This document shows, one piece after another, positions 42,608 to 51,519 of a DNA stretch of 64,000 nucleotides (within the stretch, counting starts at the first letter, position 1; every line of letters starts with the position of its first letter). Both the position numbers and the translations under genes were made by a program. This DNA comes from Paenibacillus aurantius (lineage in GTDB: Bacteria; Bacillota; Bacilli; Paenibacillales; NBRC-103111), in contig NZ_CP130318.1 in the NCBI RefSeq assembly GCF_032268605.1, positions 5,679,501 to 5,743,500 on the forward strand. Reading direction: 5' to 3'. Under the pieces are notes generated by a model. That model was not told where the DNA came from and made no database searches. It saw nothing but the letters and a program-made list of their open reading frames with translations.

Positions 42608-42648
42608 GCGGAGACCTCTCCTCTTTATTTAAGCGGAGAATTCTCCGC
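42608..42648. promoter_or_regulatory. Palindromic TetR operator candidates
   Basis: A perfect 16-bp palindrome GCGGAGAATTCTCCGC (42633-42648) and a related partial copy GCGGAGACCTCTCC (42608-42621) lie in the 121-bp gap between the divergent isochorismatase and TetR genes, 25 bp apart. These are well placed to repress both units. Confidence 0.8.
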
Positions 42649-42692
42649 ATGTCAATGGCAGAGTATGAGGAATGGAAAGGAGGCTGTGAATC

Positions 42693-43307
42693 ATGAGTGA
42701 GGCCGAGATCCCCCCCTTTCGTGCGGAGCGGCGCGATGCCGCGGAGAATCGACAGCGTATCCTGAACGCCGCCATCCGGTTGTTCGAGCAGTATGGCGTC
42801 GAGCAGGTCAGCATGAATCAGATTGCCACCGAAGCCCAGCTCGGTCCGGGTACGCTCTACCGCCGCTACCGCAACAAGAGCGAACTGTGCCTGGACCTGA
42901 TCAAGGATCATGTCGATCTTCTGTTCGAAGATATGGAAGCTTATTTGGAGCTGAACCGGACGGAGGCCACGAGTCTTCGGTTGAAAGGCATCCTTCGGAT
43001 ATTCCTGGCTTTTCGGGAGAAGAAGCTGCAGCTGCTGAACGGTGTCGAGGAATCCCTATCGCCCAATCGCTCGAAGACCCGCACGCACGGCCCGATCTAC
43101 CATGAATTACATAAGCTGCTCGTTGGACTGTATGAGGAGATGACCGCAAGCGGGGTCGACCGGAGACCTCCGGACAGCGTCTTCCGCGCCGATATGCTGC
43201 TGGCCGCCCTGAGCAGCGACTCCTATCTATTCCAGCGGGACACTCGCGGCTACTCCCCGGAAGCGATGCTGGAGCAGCTTTATAGGACTTTCGTTGACAG
43301 GGGCTAA
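42693..43307 (+). CDS. TetR family transcriptional regulator
   Basis: 204 residues. N-terminal helix-turn-helix: RQRILNAAIRLFEQYGVEQV then MNQIATEAQLGPGTLYRRYR (about 20-65), followed by a helical ligand-binding domain of low similarity. AAAGGAGG precedes the ATG. It is divergent from the isochorismatase-MFS operon and probably represses it until a drug or metabolite binds. Confidence 0.92.
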   Translation: MSEAEIPPFRAERRDAAENRQRILNAAIRLFEQYGVEQVSMNQIATEAQLGPGTLYRRYRNKSELCLDLIKDHVDLLFEDMEAYLELNRTEATSLRLKGILRIFLAFREKKLQLLNGVEESLSPNRSKTRTHGPIYHELHKLLVGLYEEMTASGVDRRPPDSVFRADMLLAALSSDSYLFQRDTRGYSPEAMLEQLYRTFVDRG

Positions 43308-43331
43308 TGAATGGTAACTAACGCAAAACGT

Positions 43332-43357
43332 CCACATCCTCCTGCGGATGTGGATTT
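43332..43357 (+). terminator. Terminator of TetR gene
   Basis: CCACATCC / GGATGTGG stem, 6-nt loop, followed only by ATTT, so perhaps weak. Confidence 0.6.
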
Positions 43358-43398
43358 ACCTGGCGGAGGAAGGGGATTGGCCCCTCTCTCCGATTTTT

Positions 43399-43776
43399 TT
43401 ATTTCGAGGACCCGCCTCCAGCGTTTTTCATTTCATGGATGATTTCAGCGAGAACGACCGCTTGATTCTTCTCCTCTGCTTTCGCCGAAAAGAGCAGCGT
43501 TACCACGCCTTCTTCGGCCCATTTCAGTAATTGCTTTACCAACAAAATCTTCGATTCGTCCTCTAGGAGCTCTTTCCGATATCTTTCCTTAAACTCTTCG
43601 AAGTTTGCCTGCTCGTGAAACCATTTCCTCAATTCGTGGCTTGGCGCCACTTCCTTCATCCATTCGTGGATCGCCGCCTTTTCCTTGGAGACGCCTCTTG
43701 GCCAGAGCCGATCCACCAAAATCCGCTTTCCATCCGATTCCTGAATCGGCTCGTAGATGCGTTTGGTCTGAATCAT
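43399..43776 (-). CDS. DUF488 family protein (YeaO-like)
   Basis: 125 residues. KRIYEP, the signature ILVDRLWPRGVSKEKA, and HELRKWFHE then FEEFKERYRKEL match the DUF488/YeaO family, small cytoplasmic proteins of unknown function sometimes linked to nucleic acid or stress response. GGGGAGGGG precedes the ATG. It is the last gene before the left 42-bp repeat of the island, so it marks the native chromosome side. Confidence 0.88.
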   Translation of the reverse strand: MIQTKRIYEPIQESDGKRILVDRLWPRGVSKEKAAIHEWMKEVAPSHELRKWFHEQANFEEFKERYRKELLEDESKILLVKQLLKWAEEGVVTLLFSAKAEEKNQAVVLAEIIHEMKNAGGGSSK

Positions 43777-43898
43777 TCTTGTTCCCCTCCCCTGTTCTAG
43801 GTAATATCTGATTAGTTCCCTAACAAAATCGGTTCTTTACTATTATACGGTTTAGAGTCGTGCGGACTGAACCCCAGGGGTTCGCCTCCAAGGCTTTC

Positions 43899-43940
43899 CC
43901 ACCAAAACAAACAGGACCTTGATCTCTTGCGATCAAGGTC
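43899..43940. repeat. Left 42-bp direct repeat (copy of the ssrA terminator)
   Basis: Identical over 42 bp and in the same orientation to 56456-56497, the terminator just downstream of tmRNA: starts CCACCAAAACAAACAGG and ends GATCAAGGTC. The copies are 12,557 bp apart and enclose the whole glycan-utilisation locus. Neither flank is shared beyond the 42 bp. It still can fold as a hairpin GACCTTGATC / GATCAAGGTC. Likely attachment site of a genomic island. Confidence 0.8.
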
Positions 43941-44035
43941 GATTTACCCCCTATAATATCTGCTCCAACCGAGAGATACAACCAGGAATTGAAGCATATC
44001 CCTGTTGCTGGAACGAATACCCCATTCAAACCTGA

Positions 44036-44072
44036 ACAAGCTGACGCCGTGTGAGGAACGGCGCCAGCTTGA
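44036..44072 (-). terminator. Terminator of the glycan locus operon
   Basis: AAGCTG plus CGCCGT pairing with ACGGCG plus CAGCTT (12 bp, one mismatch), followed on the minus strand by TTGTTC. Ends the GH93-like gene. Confidence 0.7.
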
Positions 44073-44106
44073 AGAAATGAGAGAGATAAAGGAGGCTATT
44101 ATCGGA

Positions 44107-46176
44107 TTAATTGGTGCGAATCCACTCCACGTTGTCCAGGTCCGCCCATTGACCGCTGCTGCTCATCGATGCATAGAAACCAACGGTCGCTTGGCCATTT
44201 GTGACCTGAACATTCGGAATCGTGACCTGGGTCCACGTCGTCGTAACCGGGAAATTAGCCTTGAGCGCGGTTCCGCCATAATCTTTGACTTCCATAAAGG
44301 CGCTGCTCTGTCCTCCGGAACTGCGCATATACGCCCTCATCATATACGTTCCGCTCTGCAATCCCGTAATCGTTTGCCCAACGTATGCCGTACCGGTTCC
44401 GTTAGGGGCCGCGAGCCCGACGAAATAATTGCCCCCGCCTGGAGCCCGGGCGATTCCGTGGTTTATGCCATGGATCAGAATACGATTCGGATAGTCATCT
44501 CCGTAGGTCGCCCACCCGTTGACGTTTGCCGATTCGAAGCTCCAGTTGTTCGCCAAATTTACGTTCAGCGGAGTCGTGGACGAGTTTTTAATAAATTCGA
44601 CCTTATCGAAATCCGCCCACTGGTTTGCGTTGTTCATCGCAGCGTAAAAACCGATCGTCGCCTGGCCGTTCGTCACCTGAATATTCGGGATGGTCACCTG
44701 CGTCCAGGTTGACGTTACGGGGAAATTAGCCGTCAGCGCGTTTCCCCCGTAATCTTTCGCTTCCATATAGGCGCTCGATTGTCCCCCGGAGCTGCGCATA
44801 TAGGCCCGCATGGTGTACGTACCGTTGTCCAGACCGGTGACAGTCTGGCCTACATAGGCGGTTCCGGCACCGCTGGTCCCTGCAAGGCCTATGAAATAGT
44901 CTCCGCCGCCGGGCGCACGACTGATCCCGTCGTTCAAACCATGCACATGGATCCGCGCCGGATAATCATCTCCGTAGGTCGTCCACCCGTTGACGTTCGC
45001 CGTCTCAAAGCTCCAGTTGTTCGCCAAATTTACGTTGTCGGGAGTGCCGGCGCTGCCGAAGCGAAGATAAATGCCAGGAGTCGGGAAATTGGAACTGGTC
45101 GCAGCGACAACTTGAGTCGTGTCAATCGCCATCAGTGCGTTCCAGTTCGAGTTTTTCGTATCGGAAACGGGAAACGTATCGTATTTAAAAGACCAGGTCG
45201 CGCCGTTGTCCGAACTGATCATGGTCCTCATGGAGGAGTAATCGTCACCGGTATTGGGACTGTCCTCGTCTGTCTGAAACGATGCCATTAATCGGCCGTC
45301 ATTCAGTTTGGCAATAAAGGGGGCTCCTGCCTTTTTTCCTGCTACTGAAGGGATGTAAAGCGTTTGGCGAGGCACAGACCAGTTGAAGCCATCATTCGAG
45401 ATTTTATACTTGATCCCAAACGGATGTCCCGCTTGATCAGTCGCTTCGAAAACCATGATATATTTGCCGTCTCCCGTTCGGGTCCATACCGGCATCCCGT
45501 CCCTGGAACCAACCGCAACGCCGTCACTCACAAGGCTGGCAGCGCTCCAGGCGGTACCGTTCCATGTTTTCATATATAAATTCTGGCTGCCGGACGATCC
45601 GGCAACGCTGGGGCTGTCATTGGCATACATGACGGCAATCGTGCCGCCGATATAACCCAGATGCGGTTCCCAAACCCCTTTGAATGAATTGGCCGTTTCC
45701 GAAGCGATTTGTCCGTTCGGCACGTCGCTCCAGGAGTTTCCGCCATCGCTGCTTTGCCGGACCCTCAAATAACTTGAGGTGGTGCTCCCGGATTGAACGA
45801 TGACTCGATAAGCAAGCCATAGGGTTCCGTTGTTCAATTGCAGCATTTGCCCATTGGCGCAATCCCCGCTTGGATCGCTCGCGGCATCAATCGGCGGCGA
45901 CCAGGTGCTTCCGCCGTCCGTGCTTCTGGACAATTTGACTTTGACATGGCCGCCGTCGACATTAGAGTCAAATGTTGACAGCCAGGTTCCGTCCGCCAGC
46001 TTTACCAGTCGCGGGTACCAGACACCTCCCTGCGCAGGGGTGTATATCGTGACGGTTCCGCTTTTCCACGACATACCCGCTGTTGAAGCGAATGCCTGAA
46101 CGACCGGGAGAAAAAGCAGGACAACAACGAGCAAACCGATTTTCCAAGATAGACGACTCATTCTTTGATTTTTCAT
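44107..46176 (-). CDS. Exported GH93-like exo-arabinanase/sialidase-fold enzyme with two tandem binding modules
   Basis: 689 residues. A signal peptide (hydrophobic core then VQAFA) is followed by a six-bladed propeller (about 30-375) with Asp-box-like SRSTDGGSTW, RQSSDGGNSW and ISSDNGATW, resembling GH93 exo-arabinanases (VWYPRLVKLADGTWLSTFD). Two nearly identical C-terminal modules of about 150 residues follow, each starting NVNLANNWSFE and ending QWAD-DxVE, carbohydrate-binding CBM4/9-like. They are a recent duplication. The start is the ATG after GGAG at 10 nt. It probably releases arabinobiose from arabinan outside the cell; sialidase is less likely given the neighbours. Confidence 0.8.
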   Translation of the reverse strand: MKNQRMSRLSWKIGLLVVVLLFLPVVQAFASTAGMSWKSGTVTIYTPAQGGVWYPRLVKLADGTWLSTFDSNVDGGHVKVKLSRSTDGGSTWSPPIDAASDPSGDCANGQMLQLNNGTLWLAYRVIVQSGSTTSSYLRVRQSSDGGNSWSDVPNGQIASETANSFKGVWEPHLGYIGGTIAVMYANDSPSVAGSSGSQNLYMKTWNGTAWSAASLVSDGVAVGSRDGMPVWTRTGDGKYIMVFEATDQAGHPFGIKYKISNDGFNWSVPRQTLYIPSVAGKKAGAPFIAKLNDGRLMASFQTDEDSPNTGDDYSSMRTMISSDNGATWSFKYDTFPVSDTKNSNWNALMAIDTTQVVAATSSNFPTPGIYLRFGSAGTPDNVNLANNWSFETANVNGWTTYGDDYPARIHVHGLNDGISRAPGGGDYFIGLAGTSGAGTAYVGQTVTGLDNGTYTMRAYMRSSGGQSSAYMEAKDYGGNALTANFPVTSTWTQVTIPNIQVTNGQATIGFYAAMNNANQWADFDKVEFIKNSSTTPLNVNLANNWSFESANVNGWATYGDDYPNRILIHGINHGIARAPGGGNYFVGLAAPNGTGTAYVGQTITGLQSGTYMMRAYMRSSGGQSSAFMEVKDYGGTALKANFPVTTTWTQVTIPNVQVTNGQATVGFYASMSSSGQWADLDNVEWIRTN

Positions 46177-46255
46177 GGCCGACATGCTCCTTTAAGAAAA
46201 TTGTTTAATCGCTTCTCAATTCCTTCCAATCAGTTCCATACGGCTGCGGCACGCA

Positions 46256-47236
46256 TTAATCCGTCCGGTACTCACCCGAAGGAACGGGAAAAGCTTTTCC
46301 CGCGGGGCAAGGAACGCCGAAATCAGAGGTACCGTCTGCATTCCACCGGAACTTCTGTATCCGCATGCTGCGCTTGCTTCCCGTCTCGCGCGATTGCTCC
46401 CGCTCGGAGTAGGAATAGGCGTGATACACGATCCAGTCCTCCTTACCGTCAGAAGAAATCGTAAAACTGTTATGTCCTGGCGCAAAAACGCGGTTTGCCG
46501 GATGCTTGGCGAATACCGCCCCTTGGTGTTTTTCCCAGGCCGACGGGTCAAGCAGGTCCTCCGTTTCCCGAATGGAGTTCATGCCGAGACAATAATCGTC
46601 GGACCACGTGGCACTTGCTGAAAAGATCAGATGAATCCTTCCGTTTCGTTCCAGGAAGACCGGGCCTTCATTTATCGCCATCCCCCCCTGCTTCTCCCAA
46701 TCGGCGGTCGGTGCGCTGATCAGCACGTCAGGAGACTGGATGGTCCAAGGGTTCACCATACGCGCCCCGTAGATCGCGGAGCCGTAGTCCGGGAAATATC
46801 CATAGCCAGAGTAGAAGAAATAAAGCTCTCCCCGATGTCGAAACACGGTTCCGTCCAGTCCGGGATAAGCCGTATTCACGGCCCCTTTGAATATCCACCC
46901 ATCCTCCAGCGGATCTGCTGCAGCTTGTTCCAGTACGCAGATTCTTCTCGTATCATCGCCGCCCGCGCCGTCGTTTGCCGTATAGTAGATATACCATTTG
47001 TCATCCAGGCGGTGCAGCTCCGGTGCCCACAGGTTATACGAATAGCGGCCGCCCGGCTCGGGCTTCCAAATGACCTTCGGCTCGGCCGCCGCCAGCCCTG
47101 TCAGCGACGTGCTTCTGCGGAGCTCGATCCTATCCCGGAGCGTAAAGGTCAAATAGTAGGTTCCGTCCGAATGCCGCAGCACCCACGGATCCGGCCCTTC
47201 TTCCAATTGGGGGTTCATAAAAGTTTGAGGTGACAT
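46256..47236 (-). CDS. Intracellular GH43 glycosidase (arabinofuranosidase-type)
   Basis: 326 residues, five-bladed propeller. The three GH43 acidic residues are visible: general base Asp16 in EGPDPWVL, pKa-modulating Asp128 in YPGLDGTVF, and general acid Glu190 in INEGPVFLE. No signal peptide, so it acts on imported oligosaccharides. Likely alpha-L-arabinofuranosidase or arabinosidase; a xylosidase cannot be excluded. Ribosome site is distant (GGGAG 13 nt away). Between the GH93-like and GH2 genes, 34 bp from the latter. Confidence 0.85.
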   Translation of the reverse strand: MSPQTFMNPQLEEGPDPWVLRHSDGTYYLTFTLRDRIELRRSTSLTGLAAAEPKVIWKPEPGGRYSYNLWAPELHRLDDKWYIYYTANDGAGGDDTRRICVLEQAAADPLEDGWIFKGAVNTAYPGLDGTVFRHRGELYFFYSGYGYFPDYGSAIYGARMVNPWTIQSPDVLISAPTADWEKQGGMAINEGPVFLERNGRIHLIFSASATWSDDYCLGMNSIRETEDLLDPSAWEKHQGAVFAKHPANRVFAPGHNSFTISSDGKEDWIVYHAYSYSEREQSRETGSKRSMRIQKFRWNADGTSDFGVPCPAGKAFPVPSGEYRTD

Positions 47237-47270
47237 ATCAGGTTCTCAACTCCCGCATCATGGAACTTTT

Positions 47271-49040
47271 TTAGCGGCTGGACAGATTAATCTTGCGAAT
47301 GGTCTCCAAATTCACCTTTGGCTTCCGATCCTCCGTCAAGAGTCCGTTGATTTCCTGCTGTACGTCGGTGATCTGCGTATAGCAGTAGCCGCTAATGTAA
47401 TCAAACGCTTGAATCGCCTCGGTGATGCTGCGGAACCGCTCTAGAAACGCTTCTTCGGATCCCACCTGATTGCCATATCCCCAGCCCTTGTCCGATTGAA
47501 ACGCGATGCCGCCGTATTCGCTGATGATGATCGGCTGACCGCGATAGCCGTACCCTTCGGCCAATGCATATTTCAGGTTGTTGAATGCTATCCGGTTTCC
47601 GACGACCTGCTCCTTGTCTCGATACCGCAGCAAGAACCTTTCTCCGTCTTCTTCGTAATCGTGAAGCGTGAGGATGTCCGATACGGTATGTTCCCAGCCA
47701 TCGTTCACGATGACGGGTCGATACGGATCGATTGATTTGGTCAAGTGGTAAATGGCTTCGGTAAATTGCTGTTGATGCTTGTTGCGCAGCACATTGGGAA
47801 TACCCCACGATTCGTTAAACGGCACCCAGGTGACGATGCTCGGATGGTTATAATTTTGACGAACGATCTCTACCCATTCGTTCTTGAAAGACTCGACCGC
47901 CTGATCATTGAATTCGAACGTTGCCGCCATCTCCGACCATACCAGCAAGCCTTTGACATCGCACCAGTACAGGAAGCGTTGGTCTTCGATCTTCATATGC
48001 TTCCGTACGCCGTTGTAGCCCATCGCGAATATCCAGTCAATGTCTTCCAGAATGGCTTCCTCAGAAGGCGGTGTGAGATGGGAATCCTTCCAATACCCCT
48101 GGTCCAGGATCAGCCTCTGATAGATGGGAGCGTTATTAAGCAGCACTTTTCCGTTCTCGATCGAAATTTTCCGCATGCCGAAGTAGGAGAGGACCCTGTC
48201 GATTTCCACACCTTGCCGGTATAGAATAAACTCAACGTCGAACAGGTTCGGATGCTCAGGCGCCCATGCGATGAATTTCCAGGGGCCATTCGCCTCATGC
48301 AATAAGCTGACCGACATCTGCATCCAGGCCCGGTCGATATCTATAGAAAAGGTTTTGACGACTTTGCCTTTCATACGGATTACGGTTTTAAGCTGTAATT
48401 CCTGCCCCGCCTGCCCGGCTCCCGGAACGTGATACTCGAAACTGACCGAACGCTGATCGAAATCGGGCGTAATTTTGACCGATTCCATGTGTGTAGGTTC
48501 CACGTATTCCAGCCACACGGTCTGCCAGATCCCGGTCGTCTGGACATAGAAACACTCAAAGCTGTCCTTCTGCCAACGCTGTTTCCCTCTGGGCTGCGCG
48601 CAATCCATGCTGTCTTCCGCCTTCACCGTCACCCGGTTTGAAGAGCCGAAAGTAACGTACGGGGTAATATCGAAAGCAAATGCGGCATAACCGCCCTTGT
48701 GCATCCCGACATAACGACCGTTAATCCATACTTTGGCGGCATAATCGACCGCTTGAAAATGCAAGAGCACGCGCTTTTCCGAGACATGCGCTGGCAAGTC
48801 GATTTCTTTCTCATACCAGACCTGGGGGTGGAAAGAGGGATCGCAAATCCCGCTGGCTTCGGTTTCATAGGTGAACGGCACCCTGATACGCCGATCGGCT
48901 TGAAGTCCCTGTGGCCAATTCGCTTGTTCTCCCAGATCGTCGTCATCAAAACGGAAATCCCACTCCCCGTTCAAGCTCGTCCAGTTGTCGCGTACGAATT
49001 GGGGTCTGGGATAATCCTTAATATAGCTTTGTGTAGTCAT
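47271..49040 (-). CDS. Intracellular GH2 glycosidase
   Basis: 589 residues: sugar-binding domain (about 10-180), an Ig-like domain, and a TIM barrel from about 290. Acid/base Glu410 in VPFNESWG and nucleophile Glu508 in IISEYGGI are present. GH2 removes beta-galactose, beta-glucuronate, beta-mannose or similar; the short form lacks the domain 5 of LacZ. With the arabinan enzymes it may trim galactan or arabinogalactan side chains. GGGAG precedes the ATG; 23 bp after the large GH43 gene. Confidence 0.87.
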   Translation of the reverse strand: MTTQSYIKDYPRPQFVRDNWTSLNGEWDFRFDDDDLGEQANWPQGLQADRRIRVPFTYETEASGICDPSFHPQVWYEKEIDLPAHVSEKRVLLHFQAVDYAAKVWINGRYVGMHKGGYAAFAFDITPYVTFGSSNRVTVKAEDSMDCAQPRGKQRWQKDSFECFYVQTTGIWQTVWLEYVEPTHMESVKITPDFDQRSVSFEYHVPGAGQAGQELQLKTVIRMKGKVVKTFSIDIDRAWMQMSVSLLHEANGPWKFIAWAPEHPNLFDVEFILYRQGVEIDRVLSYFGMRKISIENGKVLLNNAPIYQRLILDQGYWKDSHLTPPSEEAILEDIDWIFAMGYNGVRKHMKIEDQRFLYWCDVKGLLVWSEMAATFEFNDQAVESFKNEWVEIVRQNYNHPSIVTWVPFNESWGIPNVLRNKHQQQFTEAIYHLTKSIDPYRPVIVNDGWEHTVSDILTLHDYEEDGERFLLRYRDKEQVVGNRIAFNNLKYALAEGYGYRGQPIIISEYGGIAFQSDKGWGYGNQVGSEEAFLERFRSITEAIQAFDYISGYCYTQITDVQQEINGLLTEDRKPKVNLETIRKINLSSR

Positions 49041-49063
49041 GGTCTGCTCCCTTATTGTCTCTG

Positions 49064-51514
49064 TTATCGTTTAACTTTCATTTCCGTAAACGTAATGTTC
49101 GATTGACGGCTTCTCAGTCCAACCCGACCATGGAAAAAAGCCTGCTGGTCCGTGTAATCAATCACCGGTTTGGAAGAATCGTTCCAGTATACCCGAATAT
49201 GCGAACCGCTTAATTGGATGCGCAGCGGGTAGCTTGTGCCGGGCTTCGTATCAATGGATGCGCTGTCTACCGTCATTGTGTCGTAGTTCACCTTCTGAAG
49301 CTGAACTTGACCATCCGATAGGGTTACGGAATATCCCATAAAGGACTCGGTGACCTGGTGGGGAAAAACGGATTCGTTCGTCGTGCGCACCAGGACACTG
49401 CCTTCTCCGGTGAAATCCTGAGGAATTCCTACGCGAACCGAAAGCTCATAATCATCCCAGGCCGAGTTCCCGGCAAACAATCGGTCCTCTTCGCCCCCGC
49501 TGCCTTGGTACCCGCCCTCTAGGCTTCGGAACTGGCCTGACAAATCGTCCTCTCGGACCGTTAGCAGGACGTCCTGCGCTTCCAACGTCTGCGAGCGGTA
49601 CAAGCCGAGGCGGGTGAAGGAAAGCTTTCCCTTCTTCACCTTAATCTTCAGCGTGTGATAGCCGGCGGGCAGTTCGATCGTGCCTGCCTTGACATCCTGC
49701 CAGTCCGACTGCGGCGAACGTCCGATGGAATATACAAGCTTGGCGCCCTCAGACGAAATCTCGACTTGGGCATCGGTTTCCTGCGGCTTTATAGTCAGAT
49801 GCACGCCGTAGGTTCCCGCCTCGGCGACGTGAATCTTGTAATTCAGCCAATCCCCCTGATCCGGGAGCGTTGCCGAGTAGCTGCCATCGTCCTCCAGCTG
49901 CGTCGCAACCCCGTCCTCGGATCGAATTTGCCCTTGGGCTCTGCTGCCCACGGAAAATCCGCGGTCGCTGCCTTTCAAATAATGTACGGCCTCTATCGTT
50001 CCGGGAATTGTTTTATACGCTTCATAATCGCTGCTTCCGCCTGCATCGTTCGAAAATGCCGTATAGGAATAGTGCGGTTCGGCGTGCAGGGAAGCGTAAC
50101 CAATACTGCCCGGGGTCGCAAGCTTGACCGGAAGCTTAACCTTCTGCATCGAATCGAAGAAGACCCGCAGTACGGCACCGTCGTTCTCGACGCGAACGGT
50201 GTGCAGTTTGGTCATGTCGAAGGCGGAGCCAAGGTCGAGACTCGACAACGTTTTCTCCGTTCCATGGTCCCGCTGCATGACGGCCAGTTGATGAGAGGCG
50301 GGGTCGAAGCGCACGGACCAGTAACGGTCCTCGCTTTCATAAGCGAATAGGAGCTTGACCCACGCGTTCTGAACCGGTGACGGACTGGATAACCGGAAAT
50401 TATACTCTGCGGTGAAGACCTCCGCTGTTTTCGACTTGCTGACGAATGAACGGATTCCGTCGGGTCCGTCGATCCGCTCCCAATCCTTCATGGCATTCGA
50501 TTCGGTAAACCGGCTCTGGAAATCGGCTTGCTTCGGCACCGGCTGAGGGGTATTCGTCGGGCCCAGCACGTCCATACGGTCACCGTTAAAGACCAGACGA
50601 TCGAAGTCCATTTGCCGGACCGGCGGCCCTTCGGCTGATCTGCCCACAAGATTGTGATAAACCATATAGTAGGAATCGAGATCGGGTCCCAGAAATGTCG
50701 AGCTGTGTCCCAGGCCGAAGAAATCGCCTGCCGTGTGGATGAGCACGGGATTGTTGTCAGGAACCCGATATTTATCAAGCGGACCGTCATGCGACACCGC
50801 GTACTGAACCCGGTAGCCTTTGCTGAACACATGATTGCCCGTAAACGTCAAATAGTACACGTCATTCCGCTTGATTAGAGTAGAACCTTCCGTCCAGCCT
50901 CCGAGAAATGCGGCGGGCAGCGTCTTGCCCGGCTCCATCGTATAAGGATCCTTCATCGGGTGCATGGCGATCCCTTCGGTGCCCGCATGGCTGAAGTACC
51001 ATTTGCCGTCGTCGCCAATGAATACCGAACCGTCGATGCTTAGTCCCAAATTGCCGGTTTGGACCTCGAAAGGACCGGTCGGACTTTCGCTGCGCAGCAC
51101 ATAATGCCCGTTGCCTGCCGGCGAGGTATACAGGTAGAAATATCCGTTCCAGTAGACGACCTCGGGTGCATACGCGCTTGTTGTCAGAGGGGCGCTTGCG
51201 ACAAGTCCTTCGTATTTCCAATGAACCAGATCATCCGAGCTCCAGCCCTTGACACCGGAGCGGTTGTCCTTGGTGCTGCAATACAGATAATACCTGCCGT
51301 CAAACCGTAGAATATAAGGATCTCCAATTCCGTAATCCTCCCATTCCTCGGGCAACGTCAGCGGATTTTGATAAGTTGGCTCCTGATCGCTGTACAAGAT
51401 TGCCTTCTCCTCCTCATTGGTTGTCCTGGGTACGAAAACGAGTGATGCGGCCGCGGCGGCCAAAAGCAAAACACCCCAGAGCAGGCTTCGGGCGGTCCTC
51501 CTTTTTCTCCGCAT
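49064..51514 (-). CDS. Secreted GH43 with C-terminal LamG/CBM6-like modules
   Basis: 816 residues. An N-terminal signal/anchor helix is followed by GH43 (about 45-330: Asp65 in GIGDPYILR, Asp161 in SIDGSVF, Glu209 in GWTEGSTL). Residues 345-490 form a concanavalin-type beta-sandwich, 505-640 a CBM6-like module (AVHYLKGSDRGFSVGSR onward), and 660-816 a second lectin-like domain. It probably cleaves arabinan/arabinoxylan at the cell surface. Starts 5 bp after the permease stop with AGGAG directly before the ATG. Confidence 0.85.
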   Translation of the reverse strand: MRRKRRTARSLLWGVLLLAAAAASLVFVPRTTNEEEKAILYSDQEPTYQNPLTLPEEWEDYGIGDPYILRFDGRYYLYCSTKDNRSGVKGWSSDDLVHWKYEGLVASAPLTTSAYAPEVVYWNGYFYLYTSPAGNGHYVLRSESPTGPFEVQTGNLGLSIDGSVFIGDDGKWYFSHAGTEGIAMHPMKDPYTMEPGKTLPAAFLGGWTEGSTLIKRNDVYYLTFTGNHVFSKGYRVQYAVSHDGPLDKYRVPDNNPVLIHTAGDFFGLGHSSTFLGPDLDSYYMVYHNLVGRSAEGPPVRQMDFDRLVFNGDRMDVLGPTNTPQPVPKQADFQSRFTESNAMKDWERIDGPDGIRSFVSKSKTAEVFTAEYNFRLSSPSPVQNAWVKLLFAYESEDRYWSVRFDPASHQLAVMQRDHGTEKTLSSLDLGSAFDMTKLHTVRVENDGAVLRVFFDSMQKVKLPVKLATPGSIGYASLHAEPHYSYTAFSNDAGGSSDYEAYKTIPGTIEAVHYLKGSDRGFSVGSRAQGQIRSEDGVATQLEDDGSYSATLPDQGDWLNYKIHVAEAGTYGVHLTIKPQETDAQVEISSEGAKLVYSIGRSPQSDWQDVKAGTIELPAGYHTLKIKVKKGKLSFTRLGLYRSQTLEAQDVLLTVREDDLSGQFRSLEGGYQGSGGEEDRLFAGNSAWDDYELSVRVGIPQDFTGEGSVLVRTTNESVFPHQVTESFMGYSVTLSDGQVQLQKVNYDTMTVDSASIDTKPGTSYPLRIQLSGSHIRVYWNDSSKPVIDYTDQQAFFHGRVGLRSRQSNITFTEMKVKR

Positions 51515-51519
51515 GTCTC

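Noticed and set aside
43820-44029. 69-codon minus-strand frame across the left 42-bp repeat
   Set aside because: Runs through a hairpin, no ribosome site, no similarity I recognise. A tRNA-like GGGGTTCGCCTCCA at 43877-43890 was considered as a tmRNA fragment but does not fold or align well enough.
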